Assembly: GCA_964430935.1 (NCBI GenBank) | Contig: CAYSHK010000061.1 | Location: forward strand, 1-35,877 | Reading direction: 5' to 3' | Source of the DNA: Thermopetrobacter sp964430935 | GTDB lineage: Bacteria; Pseudomonadota; Alphaproteobacteria; Rhizobiales; Aestuariivirgaceae | Length of the DNA stretch: 35,877 bases | In this document: piece by piece, positions 9,145 to 17,393 of the stretch | Layout: every line of letters begins with the position of its first letter | Position numbering within the stretch: position 1 is the stretch's first letter | The notes under the pieces: generated by a model | What the model was told of the DNA's origin: nothing | The model's input: only the letters and a program-made list of their open reading frames with translations | The model's database searches: none | Translations under genes and position numbers: made by a program

Positions 9145-10197
9145 ATGAAGAAACTGTTTGCGACGGCCGTTCTGGCGACCGTCATGGCCGCTTCCGGCGC
9201 ACAGGCCGCGGACGGCCTGATGGAGCGGGCCCGGGAGCTCTTCAAGCCGATACCCCAGGTCGCTCCGGACATTCCGGACAATCCCCTTACGAAGGAAAAG
9301 GTCCGGCTCGGCAAGATGCTCTATTTCGATCCGCGCCTTTCCTCCAGCCAGCTCATCAGCTGCAACACCTGCCACAATCTGGGCATGGGCGGCGACGACA
9401 ACCTGGAAACGTCGATCGGTCATGGCTGGGCCAAGGGACCGCGCAACGCGCCGACCGTGCTCAATTCGGTGTTCAACGTCGCCCAGTTCTGGGACGGCCG
9501 CGCCAAGGACCTGAAGGAACAGGCCAAGGGGCCGGTGCAGGCTGGCGTGGAAATGAACAACACCCCGGAGGTGGTGGTCGCCACGCTCAAGAGCATTCCG
9601 CAGTACGTGGAAATGTTCCGCAAGGCCTTCCCGGAGGACAAGGATCCGGTCACCTTCGACAACATGGCGAAGGCCATAGAGGCCTTCGAGGCGACGCTGC
9701 TGACGCCGGACGCCCCCTTCGACCGCTATCTGCGGGGAGACGCGAAGGCGCTGACCGACAAGCAGAAGAAGGGGCTCGCCCTGTTCATCGACAAGGGCTG
9801 CGCCGGATGCCACAACGGCATCAACATCGGCGGACATGACTACTTCCCGTTCGGCGTCGTGGAGAAACCGGGCGCGGACGTGCTGCCGCCGGAGGACAAG
9901 GGCCGCTTCAAGGTGACGCGGACGGCCGACGACGAATACGTCTTCCGCGCCGCCCCCCTGCGGAACGTCGAGCTCACCGCTCCCTACTTCCATTCCGGCA
10001 AGGTCTGGAACCTGAAGCAGGCCGTGGCCATCATGGGAGATGCGCAGCTCGGCAAGGGAGCGCTCTCGGAAGCGGACGTGGACGCCATCACGGCTTTCCT
10101 GAAGAGCCTGACCGGCAAACAGCCCAGGGTGGTCTACCCCATCCTGCCGCCGCGCACGGACAAGACCCCGTTGCCGAAGCCGATGACGGAGAAGTGA
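9145..10197 (+). CDS. di-haem cytochrome c peroxidase (second of a tandem pair)
   Basis: Same role and layout as the upstream paralogue. It has 350 residues, a Sec signal peptide cut after AQA (residue 22), haem sites CNTCH (C73, C76, H77) and CAGCH near residue 219, and the NVAQFWDGRAKDLKEQAKGPV stretch. The frame is open upstream to 9019, but the ATG at 9145 is preceded by GGGAGG with seven bases spacing and gives a proper signal peptide. The paralogues differ mainly in the N-terminal 55 residues and around residues 225-260. An FNR-type box lies upstream only of this copy, so the two may be expressed under different conditions. Confidence 0.95.
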   Translation: MKKLFATAVLATVMAASGAQAADGLMERARELFKPIPQVAPDIPDNPLTKEKVRLGKMLYFDPRLSSSQLISCNTCHNLGMGGDDNLETSIGHGWAKGPRNAPTVLNSVFNVAQFWDGRAKDLKEQAKGPVQAGVEMNNTPEVVVATLKSIPQYVEMFRKAFPEDKDPVTFDNMAKAIEAFEATLLTPDAPFDRYLRGDAKALTDKQKKGLALFIDKGCAGCHNGINIGGHDYFPFGVVEKPGADVLPPEDKGRFKVTRTADDEYVFRAAPLRNVELTAPYFHSGKVWNLKQAVAIMGDAQLGKGALSEADVDAITAFLKSLTGKQPRVVYPILPPRTDKTPLPKPMTEK

Positions 10198-10208
10198 GAG
10201 ACGACCGC

Positions 10209-10235
10209 GCGGACCGGGCCCCCTTCCCGGTCCGC
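10209..10235. terminator. hairpin terminator between convergent genes
   Basis: A perfect 10-bp stem, GCGGACCGGG / CCCGGTCCGC, with a 7-base loop starts 11 bases after the second peroxidase gene and lies between it and the converging dusA. There is no T tract on either side. It is symmetric, so it may serve both strands. Confidence 0.65.
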
Positions 10236-10275
10236 ATGCTCTCCGGATGAAATCCGTCCGTCCGGGACGAGAGGA

Positions 10276-11283
10276 TCACTCCGCGGCGCTCGCCCGCCGG
10301 GCGAGCTGCTCCCGCACCAGATCCAGGGCCTGTGTGAGAACCTCCACCCCGGCTCCGGGCTTCGTGGCGTTCTCGGACAGGTGGCGCCGGTAGAGGCGCG
10401 CGCCCGGAAGGCCGTGGAAGATGCCGAGAGTGTGTCTGGTCATGGCGTTGAGCGGCACCCCGCGCGCCAATCCCCGCTCCACGTAGGGAATGAAGCGCTC
10501 CACCGCCTCCACCGGCGACGGGACCGGCGCGGGGTCGCCGAAGACCTCCCCGTCCACCCGCGCCAGAAGCCAGGGCGTGTAGTAGGCCGCGCGGCCCGTC
10601 ATGGCGCCATCCACATGCTCCAGCTGGGCGCGGATGACGTCGATGTCGCCAAGCTCCCCGTTGATGACGATCTCGAGATCCGGCCTGCGTTCCTTCAGAC
10701 GGTGGACACGCTCCCGGTTCAAGGGGGGCTTCTCCCGGTTCTCCTTCGGCGAAAGCCCTTGCAGCCAGGCCTTGCGGGCATGGACGACGAAGGTCCGCAC
10801 TCCGGCGTCCGCAACGATGTCCACGAAGCGGTCGAGATCGGCATCCTCGTCCATGTCGTCCACGCCCACCCGGCACTTGACCGTCACGGGAATGTCCACG
10901 GCATCCATCATGGCGGAGACGCAGGCGGCCACCGTCCGCGGTTCCTTCATCAGAACCGCGCCGAAACGGCCCTTCCGCACGCGGTCCGAGGGACAGCCGA
11001 CGTTGATGTTGACCGCGTCGTAGCCCCACTCCGCGACGATGCGGGCGGCCTCCGCCATTTCCGCGGGATCGGACCCGCCGAGCTGGCACACCACCGGATG
11101 CTCCTCCTCCGAGAACCCCAGAAGCCGCTCCCGGTCGCCGTGGATCACGGCGGCGGAGGTCACCATCTCCGTATACAGAATGGCGCGGCGCGACAGGATG
11201 CGGTGGAAGAACCGGCAGTGCCGGTCCGTCCAGTCCATCATCGGGGCGACCGAAAACGTCTTTTCGCAAGCGGAATTCACCAT
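10276..11283 (-). CDS. dusA: tRNA-dihydrouridine(20/20a) synthase
   Basis: FMN-dependent, NADPH-using enzyme that reduces uridines 20/20a in the tRNA D-loop. The 335-residue protein opens with SVAPMMDWTDRHCRFFHRIL and contains the FMN-barrel motifs QLGGSDPAEMAEAA, NINVGCPSDRV (with the catalytic cysteine), VTVKCRVG and VHARKAWLQGLSPKENR. Together these identify DusA rather than DusB or DusC. The frame is open to 11760, but that extension is low-complexity and runs through ubiX; the ATG at 11283 fits family N-termini. No strong ribosome site is seen before it. It follows ubiX on the same strand after 152 bases and may be separately transcribed. Confidence 0.94.
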   Translation of the reverse strand: MVNSACEKTFSVAPMMDWTDRHCRFFHRILSRRAILYTEMVTSAAVIHGDRERLLGFSEEEHPVVCQLGGSDPAEMAEAARIVAEWGYDAVNINVGCPSDRVRKGRFGAVLMKEPRTVAACVSAMMDAVDIPVTVKCRVGVDDMDEDADLDRFVDIVADAGVRTFVVHARKAWLQGLSPKENREKPPLNRERVHRLKERRPDLEIVINGELGDIDVIRAQLEHVDGAMTGRAAYYTPWLLARVDGEVFGDPAPVPSPVEAVERFIPYVERGLARGVPLNAMTRHTLGIFHGLPGARLYRRHLSENATKPGAGVEVLTQALDLVREQLARRASAAE

Positions 11284-11435
11284 GACGGCCCAGAAGCATG
11301 AGAATGGTTCGCAAGGCAAGCCGAAATCGGCGCCATTCCGACATGCGGTACCCGGACAATTTTCGCCGCGCAGTTCGCATGCCGATTCAGGTTGCTGGGA
11401 AACGGATTCATGATGGAAGCGCAAGTATATGAATT

Positions 11436-12023
11436 TCAGTCGTTTTCCAAGCCTTCCGTTCCACGCCAGACATGGATGCCGCTTCCATCCATGCCGAGCA
11501 GGGCGAGACTGCGGCGCACCGTCTGGTCCACCATCTCGGCAAGATCGGTCGGCAGCGAATAGAAGGCCGGAACGGGCGGCGCGACGACGGCTCCGGCCTC
11601 GGTCGCCGCGGTCATGGCCCGCAGGTGCCCGAGATGCAGGGGGCTTTCGCGCACCATAAGCACCAGCGGGCGGCGTTCCTTGAGCATCACGTCGGCGGTT
11701 CTCGTGATGAGATTGTCCGCGTTGCACCATGCGATGGCGGAAAGCGTCCGGATGGAGCATGGCGCCACCAGCATTCCGGCAGCGGGGAAACTGCCGGAGG
11801 CCGGAGCGGCGCCGACGTCGCGGACGTCGTGCACGACATCGGCCAGATCCTCGAGATCGGCGGGAGTCGCATCGAGTTCATGCGCGATGGTCCGCCGCGC
11901 GGCATCGGACATGACGAGATGCGTCTCGACATCCTTCCTGTCGCGCAGGATGCGCAGCGCGGCCTCCCCGTAGACGGCGCCGGAGGCTCCGGTCATGGCG
12001 ACGACGACAATGCGCTTCTTCAT
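11436..12023 (-). CDS. ubiX: UbiX-family flavin prenyltransferase
   Basis: Makes prenylated FMN, the cofactor of UbiD, from FMN and dimethylallyl phosphate. The 195-residue protein has the family length. It shows the N-terminal flavin-binding TGASGAVYG (11-19), the central PCSIRTLSAIAWCNADNLITR segment, and the MVRESPLHLGHLRAM motif. It is the last gene of ubiD - DUF523 - ubiX; its ATG overlaps the stop of the DUF523 gene (ATGA), indicating translational coupling. Because ubiTUV lie next door and ubiD is in the same operon, ubiquinone synthesis is the likely role. Confidence 0.94.
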   Translation of the reverse strand: MKKRIVVVAMTGASGAVYGEAALRILRDRKDVETHLVMSDAARRTIAHELDATPADLEDLADVVHDVRDVGAAPASGSFPAAGMLVAPCSIRTLSAIAWCNADNLITRTADVMLKERRPLVLMVRESPLHLGHLRAMTAATEAGAVVAPPVPAFYSLPTDLAEMVDQTVRRSLALLGMDGSGIHVWRGTEGLEND

Positions 12024-12520
12024 GCGCCCTCCCCTTCCAGGTTCCGCAGATGCGCGGTCAGCTCCGCGATCTCCTCCTCGTGGAACACACGGATGCCGTT
12101 CCGCTCCAGCAGAGCGGCGGTCACGCCCCTGCCCGCCTTCGTTCCGCCGCCGAACGTCCCATCATGGATTCTCCGGCATCCGCAGGACGGACTGCGTTCC
12201 TTCAGCAGCGCCACGGGGCAGCCCTCTGCGCGGGCCAGCTCCAGAGCCGCCTCCGCCCCCTTCAGAAAGGCGTCCGTGACGTCCCCGCCATGCTCCGTGA
12301 CGACACGGGCCCGTCCGTCCAGCACGGCATCGCCGTCCCCTCCCGCGATCTCCGCCGCCGGTCTGGGCACCGGCAGGCCGCCCTCGATCTCGGGACAGAC
12401 CGGAACGAGACGCCCCCGCCATTCCGCGGGCAGCGGACGGCGCAGCCCGACGGCCCGGCCGTCGTAGCGGACCGGCTCGCCCAGCAGACATCGGGAAACG
12501 AGAATGCGTGGATCCTTCAT
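12020..12520 (-). CDS. DUF523 family protein, TudS-like thiouracil desulfidase candidate
   Basis: A 166-residue DUF523 protein. Characterised members (TudS) bind a [4Fe-4S] cluster through three cysteines and remove sulfur from 2-thiouracil; related DUF523-DUF1722 fusions (RudS) act on tRNA thiouridines. Candidate ligands are C11 (SRCLLGEPVRYDG), C42 (PVCPE) and C113 (KERSPSCG); C101 and C115 are additional. No DUF1722 part is present. Its start overlaps the ubiD stop and its stop overlaps the ubiX start, both by ATGA, so it is co-translated with a prenyl-FMN decarboxylase pair. Why a desulfidase-like protein sits there is unknown. Confidence 0.85.
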   Translation of the reverse strand: MKDPRILVSRCLLGEPVRYDGRAVGLRRPLPAEWRGRLVPVCPEIEGGLPVPRPAAEIAGGDGDAVLDGRARVVTEHGGDVTDAFLKGAEAALELARAEGCPVALLKERSPSCGCRRIHDGTFGGGTKAGRGVTAALLERNGIRVFHEEEIAELTAHLRNLEGEGA

Positions 12521-14025
12521 GGCCGCTCATTGAACAGCTTCGGCCACAGTTCGTCCACCCTGCGCACCACTTCCGGGTCCATGTCCAGCACACGGCCCCA
12601 TTCCCGGTCCGTCTCGCCGCCGATCTTGGTGGTGGCGTCGAGCCCCAGCTTGCCGCCCAGTCCCTCCCGGGGAGAGGCGAAGTCGAGATAGTCGATCGGC
12701 GTGTTCTCCAGGATCACCACGTCGCGCGAGGCGTCGAAGCGGGTGGAGAGGGCCCACATGACATCCTCCCAGGAACGTGGATCGACATCCTCGTCCACGA
12801 CGATCAGCAGCTTGGTGTAGGAGAACTGGCGCAGGAAGCTCCACAATCCCATCATGACGCGCCGGGCGTGTCCCGGATAGCGCTTGCGGATGGCGGCCAC
12901 GCCGATGCGGTAGGAGCACCCCTCCGGCGGCAGCCAGAAATCGACGATCTCCGGAAACTGCTGGCGCAGCAGGGGCAGGAAGACCTCGTTGAGCGCCACG
13001 GCCATGACGGAGGGTTCGTCCGGAGGCCGTCCGGTGAACGTGCTCATGTAGAGCGGATCCCGCCGCATCGTCACGGCGGTGACGTGGAAGACGGGAAAGC
13101 GCTCCACGGAATTGTAGTAGCCCGTATGGTCGCCGTACGGCCCCTCCTCCGCCGTCTCGCTCGCGGAAACGCGGCCCTCGATCACGATCTCCGCATTGGC
13201 CGGGACCAGCAGCGGCTGGGTGCGCGCCGGAACCAGCGCGCCACGGCCGCCGCGCAGAAGCCCCGCGTAGTGGAACTCGCTCAGCGTCTCGGGAACCGGC
13301 GTGACCGCGGCCATGACCGTCGCCGGATCGGCGCCGATCGCCACGGCGGCCGGCATGTCCTCGCCCCGTTCCTTCCATTCCAGATGGTGCATGGCCCCGC
13401 CCCGGTGGGCCAGCCAGCGCATGATGGCGTCACGCGGCCCGAGCCGCTGCATGCGGTAGACTCCGACGTTGTACCGGTCCGTGTCCTCGGGGCGCGCATC
13501 CGGCGGGCGGGTGACGACCAGCGGCCAGGTGATCAGCGGCGCCGGCTCTCCGGGCCAGCAGGTCTGGACGGGCAGCGCCGTCAGGTCCGCCTCCGCACCT
13601 TCCCGGACGATCTCCTGACAGGGCGCGCGGCGGACCACCTTGGGACGCATGGACAGCGCCTCCCTGAGAACCGGCACCTGCTCCCACGCCTCCCGCAGAC
13701 CGCGCGGCGGCACGGGCTGGCGCAGGAAGGCCAGCTTCTCCCCGAGCGCCCGCAGCCCCTCCGGTTCCACGCCCATGCCCCATGCGGCGCGGCGGACCGT
13801 GCCGAACAGATTGACGAGCACGGGCATCGCCGCCGGCGTCCCGGACTCCGTCACCGGCTTCTCGAAGATCACCGCCGGCCCCTCCCGACGGATCAGGCGG
13901 CGGTGGATTTCCGTCATCTCCAGAACCGTGGAGACGGGCTCGCGCACCCGCACCAGCTCGCCGCGCTCCTCGAGAAAGGCGAGGAACGCGCGCAGATCTC
14001 CGAAATTTCCGGTGCGCATGGCCAT
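12517..14025 (-). CDS. ubiD: UbiD-family prenylated-FMN decarboxylase
   Basis: Decarboxylates 4-hydroxy-3-polyprenylbenzoate in ubiquinone synthesis, using the cofactor made by UbiX. The 502-residue protein has the normal length. Visible family features are the DRYNVGVYRMQ segment, EGPYGDHTGYYN (containing conserved active-site acidic residues) and the C-terminal VVDEDVDPRSWEDVMWALSTR. The frame is open to 14148, but MAMRTGNFGDLRAFL at 14025 matches the usual start; the upstream codons overlap an AT-richer control region. First gene of a three-gene coupled operon. Other UbiD enzymes act on other aromatic acids, but the ubiTUV neighbourhood favours ubiquinone. Confidence 0.93.
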   Translation of the reverse strand: MAMRTGNFGDLRAFLAFLEERGELVRVREPVSTVLEMTEIHRRLIRREGPAVIFEKPVTESGTPAAMPVLVNLFGTVRRAAWGMGVEPEGLRALGEKLAFLRQPVPPRGLREAWEQVPVLREALSMRPKVVRRAPCQEIVREGAEADLTALPVQTCWPGEPAPLITWPLVVTRPPDARPEDTDRYNVGVYRMQRLGPRDAIMRWLAHRGGAMHHLEWKERGEDMPAAVAIGADPATVMAAVTPVPETLSEFHYAGLLRGGRGALVPARTQPLLVPANAEIVIEGRVSASETAEEGPYGDHTGYYNSVERFPVFHVTAVTMRRDPLYMSTFTGRPPDEPSVMAVALNEVFLPLLRQQFPEIVDFWLPPEGCSYRIGVAAIRKRYPGHARRVMMGLWSFLRQFSYTKLLIVVDEDVDPRSWEDVMWALSTRFDASRDVVILENTPIDYLDFASPREGLGGKLGLDATTKIGGETDREWGRVLDMDPEVVRRVDELWPKLFNERP

Positions 14026-14122
14026 GGCCCCGCGACGCTGGCCCGTCGCGACCGCGGACGCAATGACTTGCGTCAAGGTCACATGGCAAGGGGAAAGAAT
14101 CTCAACAAACAGTTTATTCCTT

Positions 14123-14148
14123 GTGTCATATCGCCGCAAAAATGACAC
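14123..14148. promoter_or_regulatory. inverted repeat in the ubiD / small membrane protein divergent region
   Basis: GTGTCAT (14123-14129) and ATGACAC (14142-14148) form perfect 7-bp arms separated by 12 bases. It lies about 100 bases upstream of ubiD and 185 upstream of the divergent small gene, in a local AT-richer patch. It could be an operator for either direction. A degenerate FNR-like element (ATGAC-TTGC-GTCAA, 14063-14076) lies closer to ubiD, but it is too near the start codon to fit class II spacing. Confidence 0.4.
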
Positions 14149-14332
14149 CTCGCTCCACTATCAATGCGTTATCCGACGATGAAGGACAACCTGCGAGACA
14201 CATCGTTTCGGATTTCGGGAGGTGTCTTCCGGATGCCGGACCGTGTGCCGACCGGCACGGGCGTTCCGGGTTCCGGCGAGGGTGTCCGGGCGAATCGCTT
14301 CCGGACACGGGTCATCCTGAGGGAGGAGTGCA

Positions 14333-14539
14333 ATGACGCCATTCATCACCCTTCTGGCCGCCATAGTGGGACTGTGCACCGCGGATTCGCGGTGGCGGTG
14401 GCGCATCTGCGCGGCCATCGGAGCACCGATCGTGCTGCTCGTGGCCACCGGTGCCCTGTCGCCGGCGGCGCTTGCCGCGATACCGCTGCTGGTCATCGCC
14501 GGCGAGATCGTCTCCTGGGAGAAATCCCTCAGCCGCTGA
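14333..14539 (+). CDS. small hypothetical membrane protein
   Basis: A 68-residue protein not assigned to a family here. It has two hydrophobic segments (about 3-17 and 27-57 with a break) separated by a basic ADSRWRWR turn, so it should be a two-pass inner-membrane protein. A very strong ribosome site (GGGAGGAG, 4 bases before ATG) and clean membrane-protein composition make it a likely real gene. It lies upstream of ubiT on the same strand, with 251 bases between, and is divergent from ubiD. No function can be given. Confidence 0.7.
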   Translation: MTPFITLLAAIVGLCTADSRWRWRICAAIGAPIVLLVATGALSPAALAAIPLLVIAGEIVSWEKSLSR

Positions 14540-14696
14540 ATGGCGGCGACGCCATGCCCTTTCCGGGCGCGTGCACGGAACGGTCCGCGAAGAACGGTCC
14601 CGCCTCTCCCCGGTCTTCCGCGGCTCCTTCCATCCCATTCCCGCACCCGCACCGCCCGGAAGGGCCTGAACACGCCACGGACACTCCGCCGTCAGC

Positions 14697-14710
14697 TTGA
14701 TCCACGTCAT
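14697..14710. promoter_or_regulatory. degenerate FNR-like box upstream of ubiT
   Basis: TTGAT-CCAC-GTCAT has a perfect left half and two mismatches in the right half against ATCAA. Its centre is 87 bases before the ubiT ATG. The downstream sequence has no good -10 at class II spacing. A separate TTGACG (14722-14727) could be a -35. Anaerobic control of ubiTUV is plausible but weakly supported here. Confidence 0.35.
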
Positions 14711-14754
14711 CACCTTCACCCTTGACGGCGGGGTGGCGGGAAGGGCACTTCTCA

Positions 14755-14774
14755 GTAAGCGACATACAGCTTAC
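14755..14774 (+). repeat. small stem-loop in the ubiT leader
   Basis: GTAAGC (14755-14760), an 8-base loop, and GCTTAC (14769-14774), ending seven bases before the ubiT ribosome site. It may fold in the mRNA leader or be a protein-binding dyad. Confidence 0.35.
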
Positions 14775-14790
14775 GGACTTGTGGACGACC

Positions 14791-15363
14791 ATGCCCTTCA
14801 GACTGCCAGAACGCGCACCGGATTTCGTACGCAGGCTACCGACGCCTCCGCTCGGGCTTCTGCGTCCGGTGTTCCAGCAGCTCATGGCGGGCCTGCTGCG
14901 TCGTCATCCGGAAATGTTCGACAGGCTGGGGGAATACGGCCGGGTGGACTTCCTGATCGACCCGGTGGATCTGCCGCTGGTCTTCATCATGCGGCCGGAT
15001 CCGGCCAATCCCCTGCTGGTTCCCCATGGCAGGGATGCGATCCCGGAATGGGGCGCCGCCGTGCGGGGCCCGCTTCCGAAGCTGATCTCCATGGTCAACG
15101 GTCGCGAGGACGGCGACGCCCTCTTCTTCTCCCGCGACATCGTCATCGAGGGCGACACGGAGGCCGTGCTGGCCCTGCGCAACGCCATAGACGACGCGGA
15201 CATCGACCTGTTCGAGGAGATCACGGCCCTGCTCGGTCCGTTCGGGCGCGTCCTCGCCTCGCTGCGCGGTCGCGTCTCCCCCCTGGTCGGACGGGTCGCG
15301 GGGGCCGCGAGACGCGGCGCGGACGCCGCATCCGTCGAGCCCACGGAAGGGAGGAAGGCATGA
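14791..15363 (+). CDS. ubiT: UbiT, SCP2-domain accessory factor for O2-independent ubiquinone synthesis
   Basis: Lipid-binding SCP2-domain protein (YhbT family), thought to hold prenylated ubiquinone intermediates during anaerobic synthesis. The 190 residues include RLGEYGRVDFLIDPVDLPLVFIMRP in the SCP2 core and GDALFFSRDIVIEGDTEAVLALRNAIDD, a hallmark of UbiT. The frame is open from 14722, but the ATG at 14791 gives the usual PFRLPERAP-type N-terminus. The C-terminal tail is basic and Ala-rich. The stop overlaps the ubiU start by ATGA, so translation of the two is coupled. Confidence 0.93.
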   Translation: MPFRLPERAPDFVRRLPTPPLGLLRPVFQQLMAGLLRRHPEMFDRLGEYGRVDFLIDPVDLPLVFIMRPDPANPLLVPHGRDAIPEWGAAVRGPLPKLISMVNGREDGDALFFSRDIVIEGDTEAVLALRNAIDDADIDLFEEITALLGPFGRVLASLRGRVSPLVGRVAGAARRGADAASVEPTEGRKA

Positions 15364-16349
15364 GCGCCATGGAACTGGTCTGCCCGGCGGGCACGCCCAG
15401 TGCCCTGCGCGAGGCGGTGGAGGCCGGTGCGCATGCCGTCTACTGCGGCTTCCGCGACGAGACCAACGCCCGCAACTTTCCGGGGCTGAACTTCTCCCGC
15501 AGGGAGCTGGAAGAGGCCGTCGCCTTCGCCCACGAACGGGGCGCGAAGGTTCTGGTCGCCATCAACACCTTCGCCCAGGCGGGACGCACGGATCTTTGGA
15601 AACGGGCCGTGGACGACGCGGTATCCATCGGCGTGGACGCCCTGATACTCGCGGACCTCGGCATCATCGACTACGCGGCGCGCCGCCACCCGGATCAGCG
15701 GCTGCATCTCTCCGTGCAGGCCTCCGCATCGTCTCCCGAGGCCATAGATTTCTATGTCCGCGAATTCGGCATCAGGCGGGTCGTGCTGCCGCGCGTCCTG
15801 ACCCTGCCGGAGATCCGGGCGCTGAACGACGAGATCGGCTGCGAGACGGAGGTCTTCGTCTACGGCGGCCTGTGCGTCATGGCCGAGGGACGGTGCCTCC
15901 TCTCATCCTACGCCACCGGCAAGTCGCCCAACATGACGGGCGTCTGCTCGCCCCCGTCCCATGTCGCCTACCGCGAGGAGGAGAGCGGAGAGATGGTTTC
16001 CCGTCTCGGCGATTTCACCATCAACCGCTTTGCGCCGGGAGAGAAGGCGGGATATCCCACCCTCTGCAAGGGCCGCTTCGAGACCGGAGGGCGGTCGTTC
16101 TACGTCTTCGAGGAACCCACCAGCCTCAATGCCGTGGACATGCTGAAGGACTTTCTCGACGCCGGCGTCACCGCCCTGAAGATCGAGGGGCGGCAGCGTT
16201 CCAAGGCGTACGTGCGGCAGGTAGTGGGGGATTTCCGCCGGGCCGTCGATGCGCTCGCCGCGGGATCGGACACCGGGGATCTGTCGCTGGCCTCCCTCAG
16301 CGAGGGCACGAAGGAAACCCAGGGCGTCTACCGCAAGACATGGAGATGA
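15360..16349 (+). CDS. ubiU: UbiU, U32-family Fe-S protein for O2-independent ubiquinone hydroxylation
   Basis: Peptidase U32-like protein (YhbU) that forms a heterodimer with UbiV and is required for hydroxylation of the ubiquinone ring without O2. The 329 residues start MSAMELVCPAGTPSALREAV. Four cysteines match the [4Fe-4S] ligand pattern: the pair in GGLCVMAEGRC, one in MTGVCSPP, and one in YPTLCKGRF. The U32 signature is seen around EVFVYGGLCVMAEGRCLLSSY. The start is set by the ATGA overlap with ubiT, and length matches E. coli UbiU (331). Known partners and chemistry come from work on E. coli; no protease function is implied. Confidence 0.94.
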   Translation: MSAMELVCPAGTPSALREAVEAGAHAVYCGFRDETNARNFPGLNFSRRELEEAVAFAHERGAKVLVAINTFAQAGRTDLWKRAVDDAVSIGVDALILADLGIIDYAARRHPDQRLHLSVQASASSPEAIDFYVREFGIRRVVLPRVLTLPEIRALNDEIGCETEVFVYGGLCVMAEGRCLLSSYATGKSPNMTGVCSPPSHVAYREEESGEMVSRLGDFTINRFAPGEKAGYPTLCKGRFETGGRSFYVFEEPTSLNAVDMLKDFLDAGVTALKIEGRQRSKAYVRQVVGDFRRAVDALAAGSDTGDLSLASLSEGTKETQGVYRKTWR

Positions 16350-16394
16350 CCGTCCGCCAATGACGGGACAACCGGAGACAGTCGGAGCGGCAAC

Positions 16395-17324
16395 ATGAAG
16401 ATCACTCTCGGCCCCGTGCTGTTCAACTGGCCGGCGGACAAGTGGCGCGACCATCATTTCCGCATCGCCGACGAGGCGGACGTGGACGTGGTGCATGTCG
16501 GCGAAGTGGTGTGCGCCAAGCGCATGCCCTTCTTCGAGGAGGTGCTGCCGGAAGTGGTGGAACGCCTGACCGCCGCGGGCAAGGAGGTGGTCTTCTCGAC
16601 CCTCGCCCTGGTGATGAACCGGGCCGAAAGAAAGGCGGTGGAGGCCGTCTGCGCGATGGCCGACGAGGCCCTCGTGGAGGTCAACGACATCTCCGCCCTC
16701 TCCCGGCTGGCCGGACGTCCGCACATCGTCGGACCGTTCGTGAACGTCTACAACGAGACCACCCTGGACTGGTTCGCGCGGCGGGGCGCCCGGCGCGTCT
16801 GTCTTCCCCCGGAGCTTGGCGGCGAGGCCATCCGCACGCTCACGGCGGCGGCCCGGGAAGCCGGGACCGCGACGGAGGTTCTCGTGTTCGGCCGCATGCC
16901 GCTCGCCCTGTCGGCCCGCTGCTACCATGCCCGCGCGCACAACCTGCCGAAGGACGGCTGCCAGTTCGTCTGCGAGAAGGACCACGACGGCATGGATCTC
17001 AAGACGCTGGACGGCGAATCCTTCCTTGCGGTGAACGGCATTCAGACCATGTCCCACGCCTGTCTCAACCTGGCGGGGGAAATCGGCACCCTGAAGGAGA
17101 TGGGCGTGGAGGCCGTCCGGCTCTCCCCGCACGACTGCGACATGGTGGAAGTGGCCGCGACCTTCCGCGACCTGGCGGAGGAGCGGATCGACGAAGCCGA
17201 GGCGATGGCCCGCCTCGGGGCCCTCGGGCTTCCCTTCCCCTTCGCCAACGGCTACTTCCACGGCAAGCCCGGCGCGGAATGGATCGACCGGCTGGTCGAC
17301 AGCGCCGCCCCCGTGGCGGGCTGA
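16395..17324 (+). CDS. ubiV: UbiV, U32-family Fe-S partner of UbiU
   Basis: Second subunit of the O2-independent ubiquinone hydroxylation pair (YhbV family). The 309-residue protein opens with MKITLGPVLFNWPADKWRDHH. It has the expected four-cysteine pattern: C40 (VGEVVCAKR), then a cluster in SARCYHARAHNLPKDGCQFVC with C-x12-C-x3-C spacing. It sits 45 bases after ubiU and completes ubiT-U-V. The next gene downstream, nirC, has its own FNR-type promoter, so ubiV is probably the last gene of its operon. Confidence 0.94.
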   Translation: MKITLGPVLFNWPADKWRDHHFRIADEADVDVVHVGEVVCAKRMPFFEEVLPEVVERLTAAGKEVVFSTLALVMNRAERKAVEAVCAMADEALVEVNDISALSRLAGRPHIVGPFVNVYNETTLDWFARRGARRVCLPPELGGEAIRTLTAAAREAGTATEVLVFGRMPLALSARCYHARAHNLPKDGCQFVCEKDHDGMDLKTLDGESFLAVNGIQTMSHACLNLAGEIGTLKEMGVEAVRLSPHDCDMVEVAATFRDLAEERIDEAEAMARLGALGLPFPFANGYFHGKPGAEWIDRLVDSAAPVAG

Positions 17325-17393
17325 CGCCCTTCCCCGTGCTTCCGGGCGATTTGCCCCCTGCGGCAATACACGCCACCATCCGCCTGATCCAGC

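Noticed and set aside
10276..11760. DusA with a 159-residue N-terminal extension
   Set aside because: The extension is not DusA-like and runs antisense-free through ubiX in another frame; the ATG at 11283 fits the family.
14063..14076. ATGAC-TTGC-GTCAA as an FNR box for ubiD
   Set aside because: Mismatches in both halves and only about 44 bases from the start codon, which does not fit class II spacing.
14697..16349. A 550-residue fusion ending in UbiU
   Set aside because: The first 221 codons are an out-of-frame reading of ubiT with low-complexity sequence; UbiU starts at the ATGA overlap.
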